Shown in pieces: positions 1 through 6,981 of a DNA stretch of 64,000 bases. Origin of the DNA: Sphingobacterium wenxiniae (GTDB lineage: Bacteria; Bacteroidota; Bacteroidia; Sphingobacteriales; Sphingobacteriaceae). The notes under the pieces are model-generated. The model did no database searches, was not told the origin of the DNA, and saw nothing but the letters and a program-made list of their open reading frames with translations. The position numbers and the translations under genes were made by a program. Position 1 is the stretch's first letter. Every line of letters starts with the position of its first letter. The stretch covers positions 124,001 through 188,000 of the forward strand of contig NZ_FOZZ01000004.1 in the NCBI RefSeq assembly GCF_900116225.1, written 5' to 3'.

Positions 1-70
1 CCTGTCCTGTACACGAAGCCAACCCTATTACGATTATAAAAAAATAATTTTTCATCCTCTTTAAGCTCAT
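1..70 (-). CDS. N-terminus of a lipoprotein, cut by window edge
   Basis: Only the first 23 codons lie in the window. They read as a basic start followed by a hydrophobic stretch ending in GLASC, a classic lipoprotein signal with Cys as the lipidated residue. Two in-frame ATGs exist, at 68-70 and 53-55. The second has AGAGG directly against it, so the first is slightly preferred. The gene begins about 40 bases after the stop of the upstream beta-rich lipoprotein gene and is probably co-transcribed with it. The mature protein is outside the window, so its function cannot be told. Confidence 0.6.
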   Translation of the reverse strand, partial: MSLKRMKNYFFIIVIGLASCTGQ

Positions 71-110
71 TTGTTATACCGTTAACTGAGCAATAGTGAT
101 GCCTAAAATA

Positions 111-1643
111 TCACCTTCCCGGCCCTGTGCTGCCACCAATTCGGGTTACCATCGAAGTCAATGTAAAGCTGGATGACAATGTCGGATCACTAAAACTTCC
201 TCCTAAGTATATCCCATTGAATTCCGAAGCATCAGATATATTGGATACCGAGACAAATTTGTATGTTTTTCCTGAACTAAATTTATTGCTCGATAACAGC
301 AAAGTAGTAAAGCTTACCGGCGATTTAAAGGTAATCACTTCTCCGTTGTCACTATCCAATATGCTGTATATCGTTCCCGCATTTCCACTACCAAGGATAG
401 CAGCAGCTTGCGACGACGCATTGGCAGTTGGTGTGCTCGTCGATCCCCCCACACCAACCAATAGACCGCCTGTTATTTTAAAGGTGTTATTATCACAATC
501 AAATCCTGCTTCTGGGCTTTTTGCACCAATAGCGAATATTCGCCCTCCCGTCACGGTCAATATCCCGTTGGAGTCAATACCATCGTTGGTCGTACTATAA
601 GCGACAACATTCCCCCCGTTGATATAAATCGCTTTTCCTGCATTAATAGCATCGTCCACAGCTTTGATATAAATATCTCCACCATTGATGGTCAAGGTTC
701 TTTTGCTCTCTATCCCTTCACCGCCTTCGCCTGTTGTTGTTATGTTGATCGTCCCTCCGTTGATAACAATATAAGGATCGATACTATCATCGTTTTCATA
801 GGATGCGACGAGACCATCATCGGCTACATTGATACGGATATTCCCGTCATTTATAAAAATCTGTCCTTCTTCTGCTTCGATACCATCGCTACTTGCCGTA
901 ATATCCAATGTGCCACTATCGATAAAAATACCATCATTGCTGTGCAACCCGTCAGAAGCCGCCTTGACAACCTGAATATTTCCTTCGCTCACACGGATAT
1001 AATCGTCGCTGACGATGCCGTGCTTATAATTTCCGGTAACCTCCAATGTGCCCGATCCGGAGAACAACAGCTGTCCTTCGCTGAAAAAAGTCCCTTTCTG
1101 ATCTTCTGTAGAAGAAACGTAAGTTGAACCATCTACCAGTTTATTCGTCGTTCCTTCTGCCAACACAACGAAAGCACGTTTGCCCGATTGTATATTGATT
1201 GCGGGGCCGTCCGTATTGGTAATCGAAACGCCATTGAGCGTCAGCTTAAACTTCTTGTCGCTATAAATTTTTACCGAACCATCTGTCGTGCTCCCGCTCA
1301 GCTCATACGCCACTTCCGACACGGAAGATTCAATAACCACATCAGCTGCAGATTTGGTGATCGTAACACCGTTGACTGTGTTTTCTACCGTTGCTGTATT
1401 ACCGTTAAAAGCTATCTTGACAATAGAGCTAAACGCAGAGTTTGTTAACAGATCGTCTTCATTCGCACCTGTTTCCTGAGAACCTTCCTTTGTCCCAAAA
1501 GTCACCGATCCAGTTATGCTTACCGCGGTTCCCGTTGGAACTGTGCTGCCTTCTTCCGACGTATCGAAACCATCATCTTTAGTGCAAGAGCCTGCAGAAG
1601 CAAGCAGCAGTATAAAAAATGAGAAATATATTTTTGTTTTCAT
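111..1643 (-). CDS. Large beta-rich carbohydrate-binding-like lipoprotein
   Basis: A 510-residue secreted lipoprotein. The start at 1643 gives a textbook signal (MKTKIYFSFF onwards) ending in the lipobox SAGSC; an upstream in-frame ATG at 1721 would run into the previous gene and is rejected. After an acidic, low-complexity linker the body is built of repeated short strands with many GG, DGI and NDG turns (for example ASDGIEAEEG, VADDGLVAS, TNDGIDSNG), which suggests a parallel beta-helix. This pattern is typical of the Cthe_2159-type carbohydrate-binding domain family (PF14262-like), whose members bind acidic polysaccharides or calcium. The gene sits 35 bases after the pirin-like gene in a minus-strand cluster headed by a two-component system. 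Ligand unknown. Confidence 0.7.
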   Translation of the reverse strand: MKTKIYFSFFILLLASAGSCTKDDGFDTSEEGSTVPTGTAVSITGSVTFGTKEGSQETGANEDDLLTNSAFSSIVKIAFNGNTATVENTVNGVTITKSAADVVIESSVSEVAYELSGSTTDGSVKIYSDKKFKLTLNGVSITNTDGPAINIQSGKRAFVVLAEGTTNKLVDGSTYVSSTEDQKGTFFSEGQLLFSGSGTLEVTGNYKHGIVSDDYIRVSEGNIQVVKAASDGLHSNDGIFIDSGTLDITASSDGIEAEEGQIFINDGNIRINVADDGLVASYENDDSIDPYIVINGGTINITTTGEGGEGIESKRTLTINGGDIYIKAVDDAINAGKAIYINGGNVVAYSTTNDGIDSNGILTVTGGRIFAIGAKSPEAGFDCDNNTFKITGGLLVGVGGSTSTPTANASSQAAAILGSGNAGTIYSILDSDNGEVITFKSPVSFTTLLLSSNKFSSGKTYKFVSVSNISDASEFNGIYLGGSFSDPTLSSSFTLTSMVTRIGGSTGPGR

Positions 1644-1678
1644 GTTATAAGATTTTAAAGACGTTTCTACGTAAAATA

Positions 1679-2365
1679 TTAAAAATGTAAAACCAATAGT
1701 AGTCCTGTCGCTGAAAGACATTCGGCCCCGATCTTGCGAAAATTAGGCAAGGATAAAGCATCCCCCTGAAATAAGAGACGTTGCTCTACTTCAAAATTTC
1801 CATCCAGTGCCATGGCAAACGTATAATTGAAAGCCGTATCGGTATCCAATATGTATTCCTCTTTTCCCACAAACGCCCCCATATATATTTGAAACGTAGG
1901 ATTTTCTTCCTCCAAAACGGGCAACAGGCAATTTTTTATTGGCGTATTGGCAATTGGCAAATCATATATACGAATCCCCTGATAGCAAAGCTCTGTTACG
2001 GAGAAGGTAAACTGCTGAAAGATAAACCAGCGCTCATCTGTATCCATTTTACGTACCCTGATATTTGTTGGCGTATCCGTTGATAAAACGATCATCGTAC
2101 CTATAGGGACAACCTGCTCCTGTTCCTCCGTTTGGATGATTAGCGTTCCGTCGAGCGGGAAGAACACCGAAATACTTCGCCCCGGAACTGGCAGGCTAAA
2201 AACCTGACCAGCGTGTCCTGTCCATTCGTTGGCGTGCTGTAACTTCCCAACCGGACTGCGGGAGGGAGCAGCATACGTTCCATAATTTAAGATACTTTTG
2301 ACCCAACCGTCTGCAACATCTGTCTCTCCACGTTGCTCGGCTATATATATTCTTATATCTTCCAT
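1679..2365 (-). CDS. Pirin-like bicupin protein
   Basis: A 228-residue soluble protein without a signal peptide. The N-terminus (IYIAEQRG, then WVKSILNYGTY and PVGKLQHANE) follows the opening of Bacteroidota pirin-like proteins, where the pattern is roughly IYLADQRG...HTFNFGSY...FGxLQ. Two cupin halves are plausible, residues about 20-115 and 130-228. The usual HxH metal ligands of the first pirin cupin are not obvious, so metal binding and quercetinase activity are doubtful. It lies 12 bases after the dioxygenase-like gene and is probably part of the same transcript. A cupin next to an intradiol-dioxygenase-like lipoprotein hints at aromatic or redox metabolism, but that is inference. Confidence 0.5.
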   Translation of the reverse strand: MEDIRIYIAEQRGETDVADGWVKSILNYGTYAAPSRSPVGKLQHANEWTGHAGQVFSLPVPGRSISVFFPLDGTLIIQTEEQEQVVPIGTMIVLSTDTPTNIRVRKMDTDERWFIFQQFTFSVTELCYQGIRIYDLPIANTPIKNCLLPVLEEENPTFQIYMGAFVGKEEYILDTDTAFNYTFAMALDGNFEVEQRLLFQGDALSLPNFRKIGAECLSATGLLLVLHF

Positions 2366-2377
2366 CTCCTTGCTATT

Positions 2378-3100
2378 TTATGTGTTGACCCGAAGAGTTA
2401 CTTTCATTTCAAGACCTTCTGCCATGCTTCCCGTCACCGTAGACATTTGCTTTTCTACCCCATCACCGAATACATTGTCCCTACTGTTATAAGTATAACC
2501 CGATGTACCTTTCGTATACCCATATTTAGACCCATTGGTATTCACATCAATCGACAGGCTGTCTTGAAAAGCAATCTGCGTGACCAAAAGTGATTTACCC
2601 GTAGCATCGTAGATGTGGACATGGATATGCGTTGCCCGGCTTTGGTACCAGCCCGGAAATATCGTATTAAATGTAACCAGTCCGTTGCTATCCGTTGTCT
2701 GACGACCACGAAACCAATTGACAGACTGGCAGTTCGCTGGTTGCATCTGTGTTCCGCCATATTGGGAATAATTTCCATCCACATCGCAATGCCATATATC
2801 GACCAATGCTCCGGCAAGCGGGCTGCAGCTATTCTTTACACTGGCAATGGTAATCAATGCCGCCATCTCCACACCGAGACCATCGCCTTTACGTATATCT
2901 GATCGAACATAAGATGCCGGGCTTTTGGTCGGGAACGGCCCTTCGGTTTCACTCGGTGTTACCGTGCACGTACTATCAATCGTAGTGTCCGTTCCTATTT
3001 CGCTTGTCAGATCAATATCATCCTTTTTGCAGGATATTAATGCCATAGGGCCTGAAAATGCCAAAAAAGATAATGTTCTGATAAATTGCTTTCGTTCCAT
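2378..3100 (-). CDS. Intradiol ring-cleavage dioxygenase-like lipoprotein
   Basis: A 240-residue protein with a lipoprotein signal (MERKQFIRTL... ending ALISC, Cys24). The body matches the intradiol dioxygenase fold (protocatechuate 3,4-/catechol 1,2-dioxygenase family): a TPSETEGPF opening, DIWHCDVDGNYSQY around residue 101 and PGWYQSRATHIHVH around 149. Tyr111, Tyr152, His158 and His160 are the likely non-haem Fe(III) ligands. Secreted or lipid-anchored members of this family are common in Bacteroidota and their substrates are mostly unknown. It lies downstream of a LytTR regulator gene with an 81-base gap, and upstream of the pirin-like and beta-rich lipoprotein genes. Confidence 0.85.
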   Translation of the reverse strand: MERKQFIRTLSFLAFSGPMALISCKKDDIDLTSEIGTDTTIDSTCTVTPSETEGPFPTKSPASYVRSDIRKGDGLGVEMAALITIASVKNSCSPLAGALVDIWHCDVDGNYSQYGGTQMQPANCQSVNWFRGRQTTDSNGLVTFNTIFPGWYQSRATHIHVHIYDATGKSLLVTQIAFQDSLSIDVNTNGSKYGYTKGTSGYTYNSRDNVFGDGVEKQMSTVTGSMAEGLEMKVTLRVNT

Positions 3101-3181
3101 GATAATCCCTTCTTTTTTTAAATAATGAAGGAAAATTACAGGGTGAAGATGTAAAATAATGTTAAGTACCGATAAAGAGGC

Positions 3182-3871
3182 TTATTGTGTCGATGAGTCC
3201 TTCAAAAACCGGGCTATATCTTTATAATAGCTGTCCCCTACACTAAGTAGGAAGCGGGGAAGCTGAATTCTTTTCTGAGAAAAAGAAAGGATGTGCTGTT
3301 TAGGGACAATATAGCTCCGGTGTATTCGCAAAAACATCTGTTGTGGTAGCCGCTCATGCAGCGCTTTCAATGTGGACAGTGTCAATATCATCCGGCCGTT
3401 GAGCAAATGAATCTTTACATAATCCTGCATGCTTTCGAGGCATTCGATTTCATCCAGAAACACTTTTACCAACTGGTATTCCTCATATACCATGAGAAAA
3501 GGCCTGTACTCTTGCGGCGAATGCCTTGCCAAGGCTTTATCAACCGCCCTTTCGAAACGCTGATAATCAAAGGGCTTGAGTAGATAATCCACCGAGTCCA
3601 GATCAAAGCCTTCGACAGCATACCCCTTGTGTGCTGTGGTAAATACAAGTAAAGGCCTCGGCGAAAGGTTCCGGGCGAAGTCTATACCATTGATCTCAAG
3701 CATGTCAATATCCAGAAAAAGCAAATCTACCTTTTCCTGCTCCATAAAAGATTTAGCCTCTAACGAATCTGTGAAAGTATGAAGCAAGTGCAGTGATGGA
3801 TGCTTTTCGGCAAAAGCAACTAAGACACGCAAGGCCAGGGGTTCATCATCTACAGCGATACAGGACAGCAT
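3182..3871 (-). CDS. LytR/AlgR-family response regulator
   Basis: A 229-residue response regulator. The receiver domain (about 1-115) shows the acidic pocket VDDE near residue 7, phospho-acceptor Asp54 in LFLDID, and the conserved Lys99 in YLLKPF. The C-terminal part (about 125-225) is a LytTR DNA-binding domain, with the typical ECLESMQDYVKIH strand and FLRIHRSYIVP motif. Three bases separate it from the histidine kinase gene upstream, so the two form one transcription unit. LytTR regulators usually act on nearby promoters; the dioxygenase-like lipoprotein gene 81 bases downstream is the natural candidate target. Confidence 0.92.
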   Translation of the reverse strand: MLSCIAVDDEPLALRVLVAFAEKHPSLHLLHTFTDSLEAKSFMEQEKVDLLFLDIDMLEINGIDFARNLSPRPLLVFTTAHKGYAVEGFDLDSVDYLLKPFDYQRFERAVDKALARHSPQEYRPFLMVYEEYQLVKVFLDEIECLESMQDYVKIHLLNGRMILTLSTLKALHERLPQQMFLRIHRSYIVPKQHILSFSQKRIQLPRFLLSVGDSYYKDIARFLKDSSTQ

Positions 3872-3874
3872 GCT

Positions 3875-5008
3875 TTAAATATACAACATTAGTTTAACAA
3901 AAAACGCTTCCTTGTCCTGCCTGATGTCCAGCTGGAAGCTGTTAGGATAAAGATGCTCCAATAATTTTCTGACATTCTTCAGCCCTATCCCTGACCCCGT
4001 CTGTTCCGGTAGTTCCGGAGAGATGGAATTCTTAACTTCCATCAGGCAGTAATCCTCCGCTATCTGTATAGCAAAGTCGAGGTAACACGCCCCGGAGGCT
4101 CGCAGTCCATATTTAAACGCATTTTCTATAAAGGGCAAAAGAATAAAAGCATGTATCTGCTTATCTGTGTCTACGCCTTCATAGCGTTCGCGAAGCGTAC
4201 AATTCGGCCCAATCCGTAGCTTCTGCAAGGCAATAAAATCCTGTATGGCTTGTACCTCTTCTTTCAGGCTGACTTTCTCTTCATTTCTTTCGTCCATATA
4301 ATACCGCATCAACTGCGACAGTTTATAAATGCTGGTCGCGGTCGAAGGCTCGCCTACCAATGCCAATGAATAAATATTGTTCAGCGTATTAAACAAAAAA
4401 TGTGGGTGAACCTGCGCTTTGAGAAAAGCCAGCTCGGTTTTCGTCCATTCATGCTGTACCTCCTGTATACGCTGTTGCGACTGCATCCAGTATTGTATTA
4501 TCCTCACCAGCAATCCTAAGACAATGACCATCACCAAAATATATACGGAAGCCAGGTCTATACGTCCCCTATCGGGCGGAGGCCCGGGTTGACGCCCTTT
4601 CAGAGCTTCCGGAAAAGGTGAACCCTGCTCGTAGACAAGAGGTGGTGGTGGAATCCGTTTCCCCGAAAACATGGGCTGTCCTCTTTTCTCAACACCACCC
4701 ATTTGCATCAAACGATCAAACGGACGCAACCAAAAAGCACATGCAAAAATGATGCACAGCAAAGAGATAATGTAAAGGACATAATTTCTTGTACGAATAA
4801 TATATGGCGTAAATAAGTAGCTGTTCAGGTAATAAGGAACGACAAAACAGAATCCAAAAAACCAAAATTCCCAACGTTGTAACACGTCGGTTGTCGCTAT
4901 ATTCCGATTGCCCATAAAGAGCAACGGCAAAGACAGGAATACCGCCCAGGCGAGAACGTGAAGAAGTATATTGAACCGATAATGTCTTTTCCAAAAGCTG
5001 AGTTGCAT
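3875..5008 (-). CDS. LytS-type sensor histidine kinase
   Basis: A 377-residue membrane kinase of the His_kinase (PF06580) family. Four hydrophobic segments are visible near residues 12-32, 48-66, 76-95 and 152-172. A proline-rich, probably extracytoplasmic loop lies between the last two (112-147, with PPPP and PGPPP). The H-box is QVHPHFLFNTLN, with His203 the likely phosphorylated residue. The C-terminal ATPase shows PFIENAFKYGL (N-box) and GSGIGLKNV (G-box). Its partner is the LytTR regulator three bases downstream. The signal sensed is unknown. Its 5' end faces the DUF2721 gene on the other strand. Confidence 0.93.
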   Translation of the reverse strand: MQLSFWKRHYRFNILLHVLAWAVFLSLPLLFMGNRNIATTDVLQRWEFWFFGFCFVVPYYLNSYLFTPYIIRTRNYVLYIISLLCIIFACAFWLRPFDRLMQMGGVEKRGQPMFSGKRIPPPPLVYEQGSPFPEALKGRQPGPPPDRGRIDLASVYILVMVIVLGLLVRIIQYWMQSQQRIQEVQHEWTKTELAFLKAQVHPHFLFNTLNNIYSLALVGEPSTATSIYKLSQLMRYYMDERNEEKVSLKEEVQAIQDFIALQKLRIGPNCTLRERYEGVDTDKQIHAFILLPFIENAFKYGLRASGACYLDFAIQIAEDYCLMEVKNSISPELPEQTGSGIGLKNVRKLLEHLYPNSFQLDIRQDKEAFFVKLMLYI

Positions 5009-5128
5009 ACTCTTTTAATAATATCTCTTGTAAAGATAACATTAAGCTTAAGAAATATCATTGATTTTAGTATGGCTCTTAATATCTTTGGCAGATTGCT
5101 TATATCAACAACATACAATATTCAACTC

Positions 5129-5515
5129 ATGATAACATATAGCACAGCAGCCCTACTTTTCCCTGCCATCAGTTTAATTATGCTTGCCTACACAAATCGT
5201 TTTTTGGCATTGGCAGCATTGGTGCGAAGCCTACATGCTAAATACCTCGACCACGACAAAAAAGGCGTATTACATGGACAAATCAGCAACCTACGCTATC
5301 GGCTAAAACTGTTACGCCATACGCAGGGCATGGGTGTGCTGAGCTTTATATCATGTATCGTGTGCATGTATGCCATTTATCTAGAAAAACCGCTTTTTGC
5401 CGAAGTTTCCTTTGCCTTAAGCCTTTTATTTTTCGCTATTTCTTTGGTTATTTCGTTTATAGAAATTCAACTTAGCAACAAAGCGCTGGAATTGGAATTA
5501 AGCGATATGGAATGA
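5129..5515 (+). CDS. DUF2721 family membrane protein
   Basis: A 128-residue protein. The open frame extends upstream to 4958, but those codons overlap the 5' end of the kinase gene; the ATG at 5129 gives the usual DUF2721 length. An N-terminal hydrophobic helix carries LMLAYTNRFLALAALVR, then RLKLLRHTQGMGVLSF and two further membrane helices. DUF2721 proteins have no established biochemical role. It is transcribed away from the two-component operon and is followed by a strong bidirectional hairpin terminator. Confidence 0.8.
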   Translation: MITYSTAALLFPAISLIMLAYTNRFLALAALVRSLHAKYLDHDKKGVLHGQISNLRYRLKLLRHTQGMGVLSFISCIVCMYAIYLEKPLFAEVSFALSLLFFAISLVISFIEIQLSNKALELELSDME

Positions 5516-5630
5516 TCAATAAGACTTTCTTTGTGAATAATTGGTTTTGACTCCGAGCAAATATACAAACACTCGTATCGGTTGAGAAATTATTCCAAAA
5601 TAACTCTACGACCGGAGCGTAATTAGAGAA

Positions 5631-5664
5631 AAAGGGCAATACTAATGTGTATTGCCCTTTTTAT
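5631..5664. terminator. Bidirectional intrinsic terminator
   Basis: A perfect 12-bp stem, AAAGGGCAATAC pairing with GTATTGCCCTTT around a TAATGT loop, has T-rich flanks on both strands. It sits between the converging DUF2721 gene and the PA2169-type gene and can serve both. Confidence 0.85.
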
Positions 5665-5702
5665 TTAAGTTAGTGCTCTCCCTCCAAAAGAGGAATAAGT
5701 TA

Positions 5703-6146
5703 CTATGCGCTATCGCGCAAAGCTTTAATTTTATCATGCGATACTTTGATCTGTACAGATTGGTCGAGCACAGTATCTAATGCTGCTCCAGTCAACTCTC
5801 CACTATCCAATACTTTCTTATAAGCCCCTTTGATGGCGTCCTCACCGCGTTCAGCTTCTTCTAAGATACTCTTTCTATCCTTGCCCCCAAATAAAGCTTT
5901 TACATCAATCCATACCCGATGAAGAGCTCCTGCTATACTCTCATCACTCTCCTTTACTTCTTCGCCATACTGTTCTACAAAAACGGCTAATGCCGAGGCA
6001 AAGCGTTGACTTTCAGCAGCAGCTTCTGTAAAAATAACGTTGAGGTCTCCATTTATCGGCTCCAGTTCCTCTAATGCCTTATTAAAACCTAAAGTTCGAT
6101 CGTTGTTGATTTCAATTAAATCTTTTAAGTGTTTTATTGCGCTCAT
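5703..6146 (-). CDS. PA2169-type four-helix-bundle protein (DUF2383)
   Basis: A 147-residue soluble, strongly helical protein without signal peptide. Sequence features such as LKDLIEINNDRTLGFNKA, FVEQYGE and GEDAIKGAYKKVL fit the PA2169 family, a ferritin-like four-helix bundle often linked to general stress in Bacteroidota and Proteobacteria. No full set of di-iron ligands can be assigned by eye. It is a single-gene unit: the terminator lies downstream and a 74-base gap separates it from the nitroreductase gene upstream. Confidence 0.85.
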   Translation of the reverse strand: MSAIKHLKDLIEINNDRTLGFNKALEELEPINGDLNVIFTEAAAESQRFASALAVFVEQYGEEVKESDESIAGALHRVWIDVKALFGGKDRKSILEEAERGEDAIKGAYKKVLDSGELTGAALDTVLDQSVQIKVSHDKIKALRDSA

Positions 6147-6220
6147 GATATATTATGTTTTGTTTCTATAAAAAGAACAGTGCACAACACCAAAAGTTTC
6201 ATCGGAAACGTTATCTTTTG

Positions 6221-6820
6221 TTAAAGACTAATCGTAATCTCTTCTTGCGAACGGCGAGATTTGGGTTTCAACGATGGCTGATTGAAATCTTCCGCATCCC
6301 TGCGTCCTATCGCTACGGCAAATAGTGCCGTATATCCTTCATAAGGCAGAATATTATTATATTCATCTGGCTTGATCCCTTCCATCGGTGTGGAGTCAAT
6401 TCTCATACTTCCGCAGGCTGACAGGAAGAAACCTAATGCCAAATAAACCTGATGCTGCATCCAGGTCTGTATAGCCTCCTCACCCAAAGACTGCAGATGT
6501 TGCTTATAGTAGTTCACTGCTCCCTCGGGTAGCTGAGACAGGTTTTCATTCTCAAATTTTGTTACATCATTTATCACATGGAACACGACAATATGGCTGG
6601 CCTGATTGATTTTCTCTTCGTTGTGGTAAGACACCTTCGCCAGTTTACTTTTCACTTCATCGTTGCCAACAATCGTAAATTTCCATGGCTGGCTATTAAT
6701 AGAAGAAGGGCTAAGGCGAAGGATAGCTTTCAGTTCTTCGATAACCTCTCCCGCAATTTTTTCATTCGGATTATATTTTTTCGTTGCATACCGCTCTTGG
6801 GCTATTTCTAAGAAACTCAT
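6221..6820 (-). CDS. Nitroreductase family NAD(P)H-dependent FMN oxidoreductase
   Basis: A 199-residue protein of the NfsB-like nitroreductase family. The FMN-binding start RYATKKYNP and the hallmark SPSSINSQPWKF near residue 37 are present, as is a C-terminal AVAIGRRDAEDF. These enzymes are homodimers that reduce nitro compounds, quinones or enals with NAD(P)H in the cytosol. The ATG at 6820 gives the family start and length. Divergent from the DUF5916 gene with a 161-base spacer. The physiological substrate cannot be read from the sequence. Confidence 0.9.
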   Translation of the reverse strand: MSFLEIAQERYATKKYNPNEKIAGEVIEELKAILRLSPSSINSQPWKFTIVGNDEVKSKLAKVSYHNEEKINQASHIVVFHVINDVTKFENENLSQLPEGAVNYYKQHLQSLGEEAIQTWMQHQVYLALGFFLSACGSMRIDSTPMEGIKPDEYNNILPYEGYTALFAVAIGRRDAEDFNQPSLKPKSRRSQEEITISL

Positions 6821-6981
6821 CTTTTATTGTTTTAAAAGCACAAAACTAAGCATATTTCTGGTGGTATTTCGACCCTTCTTATCGACTTCATCGGTAACAC
6901 AGCTTATTTTTATATTTAAAAAAAATCACTAACTTAAACCTTCATTTAGTTTAGCTAAACCTATATATTTTTTTAACAACA

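Noticed and set aside
127..600. 157-codon plus-strand ORF
   Set aside because: Antisense shadow of the beta-rich lipoprotein gene, without recognisable features.
4716..5042. 108-codon minus-strand ORF over the kinase 5' end
   Set aside because: It overlaps the histidine kinase in another frame and has no family features.
4958..5128. N-terminal extension of the DUF2721 protein
   Set aside because: Overlaps the kinase gene start and would exceed the usual family length; the ATG at 5129 fits.
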